NCBI GenBank assembly: GCA_024516155.1
Contig: JAJJXM010000076.1
Location: forward strand, 1 to 64,000
Source of the DNA: Pyronema omphalodes
Lineage: Eukaryota > Ascomycota > Pezizomycetes > Pezizales > Pyronemataceae
Length of the DNA stretch: 64,000 bases
Direction: 5' to 3'
Both the position numbers and the translations under genes were made by a program. This document shows, in pieces, positions 12,001-22,743 of this stretch; within the stretch, counting starts at the first letter, position 1, and each line of letters opens with the position of its first letter. Below the pieces are notes generated by a model. That model had not been told where the DNA came from. It ran no database searches and saw only the letters and a list, made by a program, of their open reading frames with translations.

Positions 12001-12660
12001 TCACGGGAAGGTGAAATTTGAACTACGCAAACCACACTATCCACTTCATGCTATGGTATGGTATGTATAAGTGTAAATAGAAGTTGCTAGATAGCTGGAG
12101 TGCTGATTAGGGTCGTATTAAATTATGTTCAATATTTTAATGATCAAAAGCAGTGGCTGGGGAGTGACATATGTTTATTTGCGGTTAGTAGTATTATATA
12201 GAGTAGAATATGAATGAACCCTAACCAGGATCTTGATAAATTGCTACACACTTCTACAAAGGTTCTGCTCAAATAGCGAATTCAACAAAGAGTAACGCTA
12301 TCACACGTCTAATGCTGTCCAATTCTGTATTGTAGTATTAGGTAGTCTCGAATAAAAGGGTTAATCTGTGGGCGAGCTGGAGTTATGTGTGATTTAGGTG
12401 CGGCTAGCTGAGCCCTAAAGATAGAGATTGAAGAGTGTAATCAACCCGGCCTGACGGCTACTCAAAAAGACCAGAAAGACATTTTGATTTAAAACTCGCG
12501 CTTCTTGTTTTTTCTCTTACCAATAAAGCTGAGAGCTCTACCTCCACCACCACCATCACCACCACTACCACCTAACCGTAGGATTGAATTACAGAAGCTT
12601 TGGAAACCGAACAGAATTTTACAACGGAGTAATATATCCAGCACTCCTTGGATTCCCATA
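9003..12660. other. Gene-poor region of 3.7 kb
   Basis: No frame with convincing protein composition or splice-linked exons was found. It holds the MITE-like element at 10571-10668 and a C16 run at 11856-11871. Base composition is mixed and AT-leaning. The short frames on either strand look like chance. Degraded transposon sequence is possible but cannot be named. Confidence 0.45.
10571..10668. mobile_element. Small MITE-like inverted-repeat element
   Basis: The left end GAGTGCGTTTGGTTG and the right end CAACCAAATGCACCC are near-perfect inverted repeats enclosing about 70 bp of AT-rich, non-coding DNA. CCTTT occurs on both flanks and may be part of an imperfect target duplication. Termini of the type GTGC-TTTGGTTG recur in non-autonomous hAT-like elements, but the superfamily cannot be fixed from one copy. 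Confidence 0.45.
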
Positions 12661-13128
12661 ATGAACCCACTGGATTTAACTTGGGAACCGTCGACCGAAT
12701 TTCCAGATTTGGAACGGAAATACAGGAACGTAATTGAGAGCCTGAAAGCTCGACTTGATGCTCTTACCAAGGAAAATAAAAGAATGAAAAAGGAGCTTGC
12801 GAAACGTTCCACTGTTGTAGCTGTCACCAATATGGAAATTTTGCTCAGAAGATTTGAGACACGCTTGAACGAAAAAGCGAAAAGAACTTCAATTCAGCAA
12901 TCGAACGTCATTCTCGAATGTATTCAAAAAACACACACGGATACCAGGAGCCAGATGCAGCAACACACCAAGACAATAAAAGATAACATTGAGTATTTCA
13001 AACCACAGGGAAATGCTGCTATGGAATATGTTAAGGCTATTCATTGTATGCAAATTCTAAGCGATTCTCGTACACCGTCTTACGGATATCAAAGGGTGGG
13101 TGGGCTTATTAATCGCAGCAAAAGATAG
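12661..13128 (+). CDS. Hypothetical small coiled-coil protein
   Basis: The ATG at 12661 gives 155 residues. The frame is open upstream to 12505, but there it encodes a proline-rich stretch without ATG. Residues 15-50 (DLERKYRNVIESLKARLDAL, then TKENKRMKKELAK) are a likely coiled coil, followed by another charged helical segment to about 110. I do not recognise the family. The last 30 residues (IHCMQILSD...INRSKR) are duplicated in a second, non-adjacent reading frame 227 bp downstream. An unspliced three-exon or alternative-ending gene is possible. Confidence 0.5.
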   Translation: MNPLDLTWEPSTEFPDLERKYRNVIESLKARLDALTKENKRMKKELAKRSTVVAVTNMEILLRRFETRLNEKAKRTSIQQSNVILECIQKTHTDTRSQMQQHTKTIKDNIEYFKPQGNAAMEYVKAIHCMQILSDSRTPSYGYQRVGGLINRSKR

Positions 13129-13490
13129 CCATTACTGACCTAGATAGAGACTCGACCAGAGCAAACTCAGCAGCAGTATTTTAGAAGTCTGTATAATGAA
13201 CACAATGCCCGAGCATATAGTTCGGTATCCATTCGTATATTTGCCCAAGGATCACTGCAAGGATTATTCATTGTATGCAAATTCTAAGCGATCCTCAAAC
13301 ACAATTTTATGGATATAAAAACGTGAGTGGGCTTACGAGCCGCAGCATAAGATAACCATTACTGACTTAGATAGAGACTCGACCAGGCCAATCTAAGCAC
13401 CGGTATTTTAGAAGTGTTTGTAATGAACATAATGAGTGAACATAACGTTCGATATCCATTCGTATATTTGCATAAGGATTACTGCAAGGA
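13039..13490 (+). repeat. Diverged 227-bp tandem duplication
   Basis: 13039-13265 and 13266-13490 align along their whole length (ATTCATTGTATGCAAATTCT, AGATAGAGACTCGACCA, TATCCATTCGTATATTTGC, CTGCAAGGATT) with scattered substitutions and small indels. The first unit includes the final coding segment of the upstream gene. Confidence 0.85.
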
Positions 13491-13571
13491 TTATTCCGTA
13501 AACGATATCTAGTTCTCCATAAGGCATGTATATCCACTGATTAATCCTGGGCTTAGGCCTTCATCGATAAA

Positions 13572-13793
13572 ATGATGAAATGGGGAATCGGCTTGAGTGG
13601 TTCCAGTCTGGTGTACGTTGAAGAGAGGGAAGACGACGCGATGCACATGCCATTCGACCCCGATGAATGGTCCATGCGTCTGGAAGACATCTGTCGCATC
13701 GAAATCTCCTGGATTGGACCTCATGAAGCCTATAATGTCGCGTGTTTTGATTACAAGTTTGATGATTCTGAGTCTAAAGTCTCACAGCTATAA
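13572..13793 (+). CDS. Possible small protein or exon fragment
   Basis: A 73-residue frame (MMKWGIGLSGSSLVYVEERE...) has balanced, protein-like composition with many acidic and aromatic residues, unlike surrounding chance frames. It lacks a recognisable domain. The frame is open a few codons upstream (AFIDK), so it could be a terminal exon or a relic of a longer gene. Confidence 0.3.
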   Translation: MMKWGIGLSGSSLVYVEEREDDAMHMPFDPDEWSMRLEDICRIEISWIGPHEAYNVACFDYKFDDSESKVSQL

Positions 13794-15086
13794 TGTAGCA
13801 CGATATTCATAAAAGCTGTTGGTGAGATATTGGAGATCGGTTCGAGCCATGTAGGCAATTATGCTATTAATTCCTATACTTATATGCAAAATTTTGATCT
13901 GTTTAACGATCCCAATATAAAATCCTGTGAATCCTGCGCCGAGACAACGAGAAATTGACCATAAAACAGAGTACCGAACAAGAAAGATAGTAACCGCCGA
14001 ATACTGGAACAAAAAACTCACAGCCGCCCAACACCGGAAAGGAATGCAGGAAACCCGAGAACACAAAAAATAAAGAAAACAGTCCCCATACAGAAAATTT
14101 TATAGATTAGTTTGCTGCTTATAAGTTGATAATTAAATATCGCAGATCCGAGCGAAAAAAACTTGTTACCTACTATTGTAGTGACGTAAAATAGTTCAGG
14201 AGGGCGATGGAATGGATGGGAAGATATTCGCTCCCTTGAGAGGACTATGAACTCATTAGCGGGTTGTAGGATTTGTCGAGTAGAAAGAAGCTTCGAATGA
14301 AACTTACCAGCATAATATTGGATTTATTCTTTTATAGACGTACTTTAGTTTTGATGTTGTTTCAATGCAATTTAAAAATATCAGGTGGTGGCAACTGTGG
14401 TGAGTTCATTGTTTGATTTATTGACTGTGCACTGGCTGTAGTTGATTGATACCGTTTATAGGAATGTAGAATTACATATGCAAAACTTAATGATAAGTAA
14501 AGTTTTGTCTTTTGCGCGAATTTTTAAGGGTTAACTATCTGACCGGGTATATGAGGCGTGGATGGTGGGTTTTGCGGTTGGGAACTGTTTTTAAAGGTGT
14601 AAATGGTAGAGACACTGCATAATCTTGCTATGTACATAGATTTTAACTGTCTAGATGTTTTCTTACTAATATATCTGTCATAATTAATTGTATTTTTATT
14701 TATAAAACGAAATGTTATTTCACGTCTTATTCTAGTGTAATGCATGTCGTTTTCACGAAATTACATCCTCAGCGCTCGGTACAATATACTTGTGCAGATG
14801 TTGTTAATGGCTATTGCGAATATGGGGTAGAGCTAGCTCCCAGAACTCACCGGGAACTAAATTACATTATGTATTTCATTTGTAAAGTAAGCGCGCATGA
14901 CATATGGTACTGCCCTCCAACGCGCGCGTTCATCAAATAAACATGTCATCAATTATTACTATGTAAATATCCTCATCTAAAGCATCTACCCTGCTCTAAC
15001 CCAGTATCATTTCCCATGAGATCGTCTATCATAACATCATAGCCCACAGGGCATATCTAAATTCCATACCCTCCGGTGCCACCTAT
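13794..15086. other. Intergenic, AT-rich; no gene supported
   Basis: Several short frames exist on both strands, but none has gene-like composition. No repeats stand out. Confidence 0.5.
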
Positions 15087-16439
15087 CTAAATACCATCCC
15101 CGATGACACCGACATTTCCACCCAACCCTCCCCAAAGTCCCTTCGGTTCCTCCTCCTCCTTCTTTGCCCCTCTAGTAGGTATCGCACTCTTCCTCTCCTT
15201 CTTTCCACATAGCGTATCTACCTCCTCCGCCGTCTTCCTAGCCTCCTCTAACTTCTTTTTCGCCTCTTGCGTAAACTCGCGTGCCTGCTTCTCCGCAACT
15301 GCCATTGTCCTCACACTTTCCTCCCCCTTCTCTCTAGCCTTGTTGACAGGATCTTCAATCGCCAATCCCCCACCATCTTGTAACAAATCTGCCACCTTTG
15401 CCCTCCCCTTCACTATCGCCCCCGAAAATTGGTTACCCGCTGAGAGCAACGCTTTTTGACTTCTAACCAACGGCATCAAATGTTCCGCCGCCGCCAACAG
15501 TCGTAAAACAACCGGCATTGCCTCCGGAGGTGTCGTATCCAGCCTTCCAAGCGGTCTCATATCTTCTTCCTCCTCTAGCGGTGACGGGGTGGCATCAGTA
15601 TCGCCAACCACCATCAACAGCTCCTTCCTAGCGGCCAAATATTCCCTATACGCTAGTAATATCCTTGCCGAAATATTTTGTTCCCCGCCGATGGTTTGAT
15701 CCACCACTTCTCCTGGATCAGGGATTGAAAGCTTCTTCTCCAACCAACTCGATAGTTCTTCGAGAACAGCTTGGAGAGCCTGCATCTTTGTCCCCTGACG
15801 TTTTGGTAGCGGTGTCCCACCGATAGAGGAGGCGACAGAGACGATACGTTTTTCGAGTTCTAGCCTCAGAGCATCGGAGTCGGCAGAGTTGGTGGTGACT
15901 TCTTGGTGTGTTGTGGTAAGAGCAGGGGGTGCTTCTGGTGCGGGAGAGGTGTAGGCGGATTTTAGATCCCGTTCGGGGACGGTGGAGGAGAGGGCTGCGA
16001 CTCCTTCGCGGAGGATTAATAGGCGGTTATGGGCGCGGCGGATTTGGAGAGTGCGGAGGTAGGATTCTTTCCAAGCTTGTTCGTCTAGTCCCTCGCTACC
16101 ATCTCCGCCGTCCTCGTCGTCGGAATCAGGGGCGGTGGCAGCTTGTAGGGCGGAAATAGCGGCGGCGTGTTCGCGTTGTGCTTGGGCGTGAGCTCGGAGG
16201 GCGGTTAGGTATTGTCGACGGACTCCATCCTCGCGTCCTAGCTCTAGGTCGAGAAAACGGGTGAATTCATCGGTAGAACCGGAAGCTGAGGTGATGCGGG
16301 GTTGAGAGGTGAGGGACGCGAGGTGGGCACTGAGGAGTTGGCGAGTTTGGTGGGCATGGCTTGGAGAACGGATGTAGGGTGACAGATCCCGATGGACTGC
16401 GGGGAGAGGAAACCCGGTGGGTAGAGGGACGGCGGACAT
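15087..16439 (-). CDS. Hypothetical coiled-coil protein, 450 residues
   Basis: A single uninterrupted exon starts at the ATG 16439-16437. The N-terminus (residues 1-110) is largely helical. An acidic linker follows (DSDDEDGGDGSEGLDE, about 104-119), then two helical regions. The end is a strongly charged coiled coil (KQAREFTQEAKKKLEEARKT, about 383-402), then a basic/acidic tail and a glycine-rich terminus (GLWGGLGGNVG). No signal peptide or membrane segment is visible. I do not recognise the family. It stands head-to-head with the RNase III-like gene across 495 bp. Confidence 0.75.
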   Translation of the reverse strand: MSAVPLPTGFPLPAVHRDLSPYIRSPSHAHQTRQLLSAHLASLTSQPRITSASGSTDEFTRFLDLELGREDGVRRQYLTALRAHAQAQREHAAAISALQAATAPDSDDEDGGDGSEGLDEQAWKESYLRTLQIRRAHNRLLILREGVAALSSTVPERDLKSAYTSPAPEAPPALTTTHQEVTTNSADSDALRLELEKRIVSVASSIGGTPLPKRQGTKMQALQAVLEELSSWLEKKLSIPDPGEVVDQTIGGEQNISARILLAYREYLAARKELLMVVGDTDATPSPLEEEEDMRPLGRLDTTPPEAMPVVLRLLAAAEHLMPLVRSQKALLSAGNQFSGAIVKGRAKVADLLQDGGGLAIEDPVNKAREKGEESVRTMAVAEKQAREFTQEAKKKLEEARKTAEEVDTLCGKKERKSAIPTRGAKKEEEEPKGLWGGLGGNVGVIGDGI

Positions 16440-16934
16440 TGAAGGAAGGAATCTATAGATGCCTTGGATGGATTCCTTAGACGTTAGCGAGCTTTGCCGA
16501 GATTTTTCAGACGTTGTCGGACAGTATCAGGCTTTGCTGAACTTTATCGAGTGTTTGGAGAGTGTTCTTGAACCCTGGATTTGCTGGATTGTACGTTATA
16601 CCGAAATGACCGTCGTTAGGAGTGTTTTGCACGTCGTACAGCGCGTCGTTTATCGTGTCGTCATCGGTCGCGTCAACAGCAGTTTACTGAGCTCTGCTAT
16701 CCATTTCAACGCGGGTCTTGGCATCTCGTCATCACGCGGCGCCAAATATCGCGTTATGATAAGGCATCCTCATTAGCCCCCGCCCTGCACCCCAGATCCT
16801 GCACACGGACCCTGATCTCCATTACCTCTTCTTGCTTCAACACCACCGCACACCCCGCACTTGCAACTTGATTTATCTCCACCATCTCCTCTCTCCCACA
16901 CGCGTTCGAAACCATCAATAAAGAACTTGCAACT
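16440..16934. promoter_or_regulatory. Shared divergent promoter region
   Basis: This 495-bp gap lies between the starts of two oppositely directed genes. The part from about 16485 to 16650 contains repeats of TTTGCTGA/TTATCGAG-like and CGTCGT-like words. No specific binding site is claimed. Confidence 0.4.
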
Positions 16935-17783
16935 ATGTCATTTATTCTACCCAGTTCTTCACCACCTGCCCCCGTCATTGTCCCAGCTACCTCGTCAAAA
17001 TTATGGTACACCGTTGCCCCACTTTCCTCCATACCACTCCATGTCTCCCGGTACCCTTTGTCCCCCCTTATGGAAGGCATAGTTTTTAGCTTCCCACCGC
17101 AAAACCCCCTTTTAACCTGGAGTGGCCACACCTTAGCTATGATGTTGTGCAGTCAACAAATCGCTGCTATGTTTCCCGGTCTCAGCACTATGGCTGCTAC
17201 TGATCTACGAACGGCATTGACGAGTAAACACGTCCATTCACATCTATCGAATGCCTTAGGATTACCGTTACCACCAGACGGGAGCGAGAAAGCCTGTGCG
17301 GATTTATTCGAAGCCTACTTAGCTGGAATATCACAAGACATCACCCTTGGCAATTTCCAAGATTTATACAATTGGTACTATGCGTTATTGGCACCGATAG
17401 CTTCAACTTATTATAGTCTTTACAATCAACAAGGTGCCCCGAGACAGGCTCTTGCTACGTATACCAGCAGGCTTATGGAATATGCTGCAAAGAATAAGTT
17501 GGAACCTCCACAGTTTCAGTACGAGTCGAATGGAAAACAAGGAGGAGATATATTATGGGCTTGTGTGGTTTTATTAGGAGGTACTACAGTGGCGCGTGGA
17601 GTAGCTTCGTCCAAAGCGGAAGCCAAACATCAGGCGTCTATGCAGGCATTAAGTGTGTTGCCTAAGGCAAAGGACGATCCGAAGACGGCGGAACAGAGGA
17701 GAGCCAGGAAGCAGTTGTATAGGGAAAGGGCAAAGATGATTAAAGCAGGAACGATAGCAGCAGCGCCGCAGCCAAAGCCTTAA
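16935..17783 (+). CDS. RNase III-fold protein with dsRNA-binding domain, catalytic site degenerate
   Basis: A single exon encodes 282 residues. About residues 55-165 follow the RNase III fold, ending in ADLFEAYLAGISQD, which matches the family's second acidic motif (D-x2-E-A-x2-G). At the place of the first signature (NERLEFLGD in active enzymes) it reads NPLLTWSGHTLA, so the acidic metal ligands appear lost. Residues 194-240 form a dsRBD (FQYESNGKQGG..., then GVASSKAEAKHQASMQAL). The tail is basic. Such inactive RNase III proteins act as structural dsRNA binders, for example in mitochondrial ribosomal subunits. Whether this one sits in a ribosome or in RNA processing cannot be told, and no clear mitochondrial presequence is seen. 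Confidence 0.72.
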   Translation: MSFILPSSSPPAPVIVPATSSKLWYTVAPLSSIPLHVSRYPLSPLMEGIVFSFPPQNPLLTWSGHTLAMMLCSQQIAAMFPGLSTMAATDLRTALTSKHVHSHLSNALGLPLPPDGSEKACADLFEAYLAGISQDITLGNFQDLYNWYYALLAPIASTYYSLYNQQGAPRQALATYTSRLMEYAAKNKLEPPQFQYESNGKQGGDILWACVVLLGGTTVARGVASSKAEAKHQASMQALSVLPKAKDDPKTAEQRRARKQLYRERAKMIKAGTIAAAPQPKP

Positions 17784-18169
17784 ACATATTAATAGCGGAT
17801 AAGGGTCTTGCTTGGAGGATTTTGGAGGATTGTTCAATAAAGTGTAACTGTATCCATGAATTGGTTTTTGTTATATATAATGAAGGAAACGATGTGTTAT
17901 GCGGTGGGTACGTTTGTAAAACTGTTTTTCTTAAAGTTTATTCAGAAGGGTTATTGTAGACCATCCCTAAAATTTGAATGGTCGGTTATCCTGTAATACT
18001 GTAGAGCAATACCAGCTCGTTTTATCAGAACTAATTTTATTTCTCATTCTCCACAATTCATAATGCTATTCCAGCGCGTATCCAGCCTATATTATGGCCC
18101 ACCTAGACATCATCCACCACCCCATGTAGTCTCATCGCCAATCCAGACAACCATTACATCACCATAATT
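17784..18169. other. Convergent 3' flanks, nothing recognised
   Basis: A short AT-rich interval between two convergent genes. It should hold both transcript 3' ends, but no distinct signal was assigned. Confidence 0.4.
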
Positions 18170-18700
18170 CTACGTAGCCCACATCCCCCAAATTTTAAAC
18201 CCAGCAAACCAAGCCCCCCAAGAAATACCACAAGCGACCACCACCACAAAAAAGAACAATCCCCAAGTCGGTTGCGTCTCCGGATCTACTTCATGGTGAT
18301 GTACCAGAGTCGGATACACAATCTGCTGGAACCCATAGGCCGGTCTTGAAGGAGAATCGGGATCGTATTGTGATGATACTGACGGCGTGTAACGGCTCAA
18401 ACGAGAGGGTGTAATGGAGGGAGCTTTCCGGATTGAACTGGGTTGGGAGTAGGAGGAGGTGTAGGAACTTCGTTGACCTAGGGAAGATGCGGGTGTGTAT
18501 TGTGTAAGGCGGACTGGGGATGAGGAGGGAGAAGAGGTGGATTGAGGGTTGAGGGATGAGATGGTGGTGGTGTTGTTGCTGCTGTTGCTGCTGCTGTTGG
18601 AACGGATGGTGGAGTTGTCTGCGGGGTTGCGGGCGTAGGAAAATGGGAGGATAGGTGGGGAGTCGGTGCGGTTTGTGGAGCTGCGGGAGCGGATTGGCAT
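18170..18700 (-). CDS. Hypothetical tail-anchored protein, 176 residues
   Basis: A single exon from the ATG at 18700-18698. Residues 1-120 are disordered and very rich in Ser, Thr, Asn and Pro. Residues about 147-170 (TWGLFFFVVVVACGISWGAWFAGF) form one hydrophobic segment close to the C-terminus, with only a few residues after it. There is no signal peptide. This layout fits a C-terminally anchored membrane protein with a cytosolic low-complexity head. The family is not recognised. A G17 run lies about 115 bp upstream of the start. Confidence 0.65.
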   Translation of the reverse strand: MPIRSRSSTNRTDSPPILPFSYARNPADNSTIRSNSSSNSSNNTTTISSLNPQSTSSPSSSPVRLTQYTPASSLGQRSSYTSSYSQPSSIRKAPSITPSRLSRYTPSVSSQYDPDSPSRPAYGFQQIVYPTLVHHHEVDPETQPTWGLFFFVVVVACGISWGAWFAGFKIWGMWAT

Positions 18701-20446
18701 GTTGTTGGAGAGGTAGTTGAGCCTTGGAAATGAAAAGGTAAGAAGTTGTCGATGATGGTGTTGGTCCGAGAGGAATGGTGACGGATAGGATATCTAGAAT
18801 GGAATATTTAAGTTTGGGGGGGGGGGGGGGGGCATATCAATTGAACCCTTTGTGGAAGAAAATACCGCAGTTAGAAATTCCTTTCAATCTTCAAAGTTGT
18901 TAGAACCCCTTGGTTACTGATTGTTAAAATTGAATTTAGGATTTGAAATATTGCTCATGCCGCCGTGGTTTTTTCATAGGGGAAACCCTTATCTCACAAT
19001 AAGAAACTTTTCAAAATATTATGGCTAATGGGCAGCCTCAACCAAGATTCTACCACGTCATCAAACCATTTTAGCGCTACCATTACTGTTTATGAAGTAT
19101 CACACACTTGATTTCGGTATCGTGAAAATAGGCGCTAATAGGAGCCTGAAACCCTACAATAACTTTGCAATCTCATAACCCACAATTACTCAGCACTACA
19201 GTATCGGATTTCTTTTGTTAGAGCAGTTTTGTAGTTAAATGAATAGAATCCCAAAAGTTTAGCTGTTTGAATCCAGTATGCGTGATTCTGTGAAGCCTAG
19301 TCCATCTCTATTTCACACAGTCGTCAGGGCTAACGTCAAACTTCCCAACCTCAACTTCGCTTCACCTCGGATCACTCGGTAAATTCGGGTACTATGTAAG
19401 CCATAAGTTTACCTCAGTCCGTAACATGACAATAGGAGCCCATCGAAAATTTGACCCGATCCTAACTCAACGGCATGGTTTAATAATAGCTACAGGAGAA
19501 ATCATAAGTCTCGCCATCACGCTGATGGTGGCGACTAGCTTCCCCAAGAACCCATTCTCGTTTGTTTGCTGTTTCGTAGATCAAACTACAAATCTTTACA
19601 CATAGATACCTTGGTGTTGAGAATTTATTACTGGACTAAACATAATACTGATATTTATATGAGTATTAAGCTAATAATGGGGTTGAATCGCTTGCTAGCG
19701 GGTTTAACTCGGCGTGAATATTGTATTGTAAACTAAATTCTCCGTCAGACGAGGGAGACTGATGTAACATAAAGTTTTCCAGCCGACGTCGGTATCGACA
19801 TTGTGCAAATATTAGCGAAAATACCCTTCGCCTCTTGTTAGACAGGATTCGGTCACCGGTTGTGTGCTTTGACTTCTAGCGTGGGTTAAGCGAGCAGCAA
19901 GAAAGCAAGCGTGGAAATAAGCGGGTATCTTAGTATCTTAATTCGGATGTCTAAAGTCTCGCTTGTTTCGCGCTTGCTTTTATGGTTTTCGCTTAAGTTT
20001 TGGTTTGACGCTGGTTGTGTGTATTCATGATTGTTTTGCGCGTAATAGTAACAATGTGGCATCTTTATACCTTGCCACGTTTTATGTGGGCTTTAAAAAT
20101 ATAAGCCATGAAAGACCATTTCCGGAAGTCAACTTCGAGCTTAAATGGAGTTTGATCAAAGTAAAGTCTATTATCCTAAATTTATCTTACTTGATATCTA
20201 CAGAGCCCACATTCTCAACCCTCCTCCTCTCTGATTCGTAGTAGTAACTACTATTGCACTATACTCTCAGATAATGAAATGTTTGAAGTTCGAATAATAG
20301 TTTCTGTGATATTTGAAAAAATCTAACTAATGTACTGCGGAAATGAATGATCCTAAATCTCAATGCATCTTACAATCAAAATAAACAAACCTAATAAACG
20401 CCATACCATGATTCGACAAAGGAGATTCGTTAAACCCCATTCCCTA
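18701..20446. other. Gene-poor interval of 1.7 kb
   Basis: Contains a G17 run at 18816-18832. No splice-linked or compositionally convincing frame was found on either strand, and no repeat family was recognised. Confidence 0.45.
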
Positions 20447-21585
20447 TCAGTTCCTAAACCCCCTCGCAACCAAACCCAGGCCCCTTCCCTCCATCCCGGT
20501 TAAATCCACCTCACTTTGTCCCACAAACTGTGTTCCATTATATTCATGATCCCTTCTAGACCAACTATCGATATAAACCGCATCTCTTGGACTTCCCTTT
20601 CCCTTTACCGCCTTTTCTACAAATCTCCTAATAATCTCCTCATCCCAGCCCAAAATCCCATCTGGAAGATCCAAGCTCCCATTCATGATAGGAGAGCCAA
20701 TCTCACTTTCCGACACCGTCGATTCCAACTCATAATTATAAGCCCTTTCCTCCGCAGCAAGCTTAGCCTCATAAGTAGTAAGAGCCTTATGATAAACCGC
20801 CATTACCCTTTCAACCACCGGGACCACCGATTCCGGAACAGAATAAAACACCGAACCATCCTCAAAGACGACAAAATAATCCCCCTTAGTAACCATGGAC
20901 AAAGAAACACTCGCACATCTATCGCCATCATTCTCAGCATTTAAGCGATGTGACAATTCCTCATCTACGCCATCCCATAAAGGTATTTCCCCCTGTTCAC
21001 CAGTCAGGAAAACAAACTCATCCCCGGCACCTAATGAAAGACTTTTCGGATGTAAAGCAACCTCCGGTTCTTCCCGTAGTTCGTTTAGTAATTTTTCAAG
21101 CCGATTGGGAAGGTTTTCCCAGGTTGATATTGCCGCGGTTTGAAAAAAGTAACTTCCGTGAGGTCCAAGGGATATATGTGGTCGTTCGTAAGGGTTGGAA
21201 AACCAAGATTTTAGTAGGAAGGAAAGAGTTGTGGGAAGTGCCGCGGATACTATTTTTGGGTGATGATGTCAGATCTGGACGATGAGTTTCATGGATGTGG
21301 GTGATGATTGACGAGTGGTGATTGGTGATTGGTGATTGGTGATTGGTGATTGATGATTGGTGATTGAGAATTGGGGCTGAGGCGCTTCATACCTGTGTAC
21401 TCGTTGCGGCTGTGCTTGGAGATGTAACGACAGTAGAAAGACCCCTTTTCTCCAAGGGAAAGGGAGACAACTTCGGAGGCGCGGGTGCGGAGGATGTAGT
21501 CGAGTTCGGGGGGGAGGTTGTTCCTATGGTTGTTAGCGGGGAGTCATGGGCGAGATACATCGAGGAAGGAGAATCACCAGGACAT
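20447..21585 (-). CDS. Hypothetical protein, three exons including an 8-nt coding start exon
   Basis: Exons 21578-21585, 21393-21523 and 20447-21249 give 313 residues. The first coding exon holds only ATG-TCC-TG. Its intron (GTGATT to CCATAG, branch GCTAAC, 54 bp) joins into W-NNLPPELDYILRTRASE. The second intron (GTATGA to AAATAG, 143 bp, branch TCTGAC) contains a TGATTGG heptamer repeat. The protein starts MSWNNLPPELDYILRT and is globular, with aromatic-rich strands (GSYFFQTAAISTWENLPNRL, GDYFVVFEDGSVFYSVPE). No signal peptide, membrane segment or known motif was seen. Frame continuity through both introns supports the model; the function is unknown. Confidence 0.68.
21300..21366. repeat. 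TGATTGG heptamer repeat inside an intron
   Basis: About seven head-to-tail copies of the 7-nt unit, with one or two variants (TGATTGA). They lie in the second intron of the gene at 20447-21585. Confidence 0.8.
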
Positions 21586-22335
21586 TGATGTTCCGCTGCT
21601 GATAAAGAAACTGTCTTGTGTTGGGCCGAAGGTGAATAATAGGCGAGGCTTCTCTATTGTGCTATGCATTGTAGAATTTCCTGACTGATTAAAGAAGCTA
21701 ATATCGGAGAATTTAAGGATGATGTAGCGAGTGTTGGGCGATGAAGTGCAGAACTAAAGCGAAGGGCGATGTCGAAGAATTTGAAGGACACAAAAACGAG
21801 GAAAATAGCTCATCTTATGACTAGACAATGGTAAAAATGTTCACCAATAATACCGACCGAGAAGCCTAAGCTACGTGCATCGCTACGTAAACCAGGCCAA
21901 GAAGCTGAATATCCTACGACACATTCATGCAGATCAGCTTGTTATCGTCCAATGACTATGTTTGCCGCTAGGTAAGCATCATCATATTTTTTATGCGGAA
22001 ACATGTGTGTTGCGGATGTTCGCTAGTGGAACTGAGTAAAGTTCAAAAAAAGGAATCGAAGGCTGACTTGTCAGATTTGACTGTATTCCGCGAATCGATA
22101 GTCTTTGACAGGTTGCCGGTGATATCGTGACACGACACCCTGCAGCGTAATTGCATATGCCTTCCGGTATATATGCAGCGAGTTAATCAGTGAACCCTAA
22201 CCCGAATGGAGTGCAATGTTTGTTTATTTTGAGGGACTACAAGTCTCGTTTAAAGAAAAGAAGGTAAAGGGATGTCCATTGTCTATAATTCTCAAAACTA
22301 AACAACCAACGCCCAAATCTCACTTCATATTTACT
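21586..22335. other. Intergenic, nothing recognised
   Basis: No supported frame. It contains the promoter of the gene to its left and the 3' flank of the one to its right, both on the minus strand. Confidence 0.45.
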
Positions 22336-22743
22336 CTATAACAGAACAGAATCCAGCCACTGCTTCCATATATCATTACAATACGGCAGCATTGTAAACC
22401 TCATTATCTCAATGTCCCGTATATCAATATAACCATTCCCACGACATACCTGCTTCAATCCCTCCACGACTTTCTCAAAAGCATCCTTTTGAACAGATTC
22501 CGCATTCTGTATCAGATTTCTATATTCCCGATAACGAAACAAAGCCTTAGTATGATCTTCCAGCTTTATCTTATCCCTATCCAAACTAGAGTCTAGCTCA
22601 TATAATTGATCCTGCGATAGAATATACCGTCGAATATGATCATCGAGTAAAGACCCCGAGTTCTTGATTTCTTGTGAAGCTTTAATAAATCTATCAACTT
22701 GGGACTGAATGTAATCCCGAGCTGTTTTAAATTTTCCACTCAT
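22336..22743 (-). CDS. Hypothetical small helical protein, 135 residues
   Basis: A single exon from the ATG at 22743-22741. It is rich in Lys, Asp, Glu and Gln, with long predicted helices (KTARDYIQSQVDRFIKASQE, DRDKIKLEDHTKALFRYREY). It is soluble, with no signal peptide or known motif. The sequence just before the ATG is an A-rich leader with six or so AAAC repeats, an unstructured 5' UTR typical of well-translated fungal mRNAs. The family is not recognised. Confidence 0.6.
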   Translation of the reverse strand: MSGKFKTARDYIQSQVDRFIKASQEIKNSGSLLDDHIRRYILSQDQLYELDSSLDRDKIKLEDHTKALFRYREYRNLIQNAESVQKDAFEKVVEGLKQVCRGNGYIDIRDIEIMRFTMLPYCNDIWKQWLDSVLL

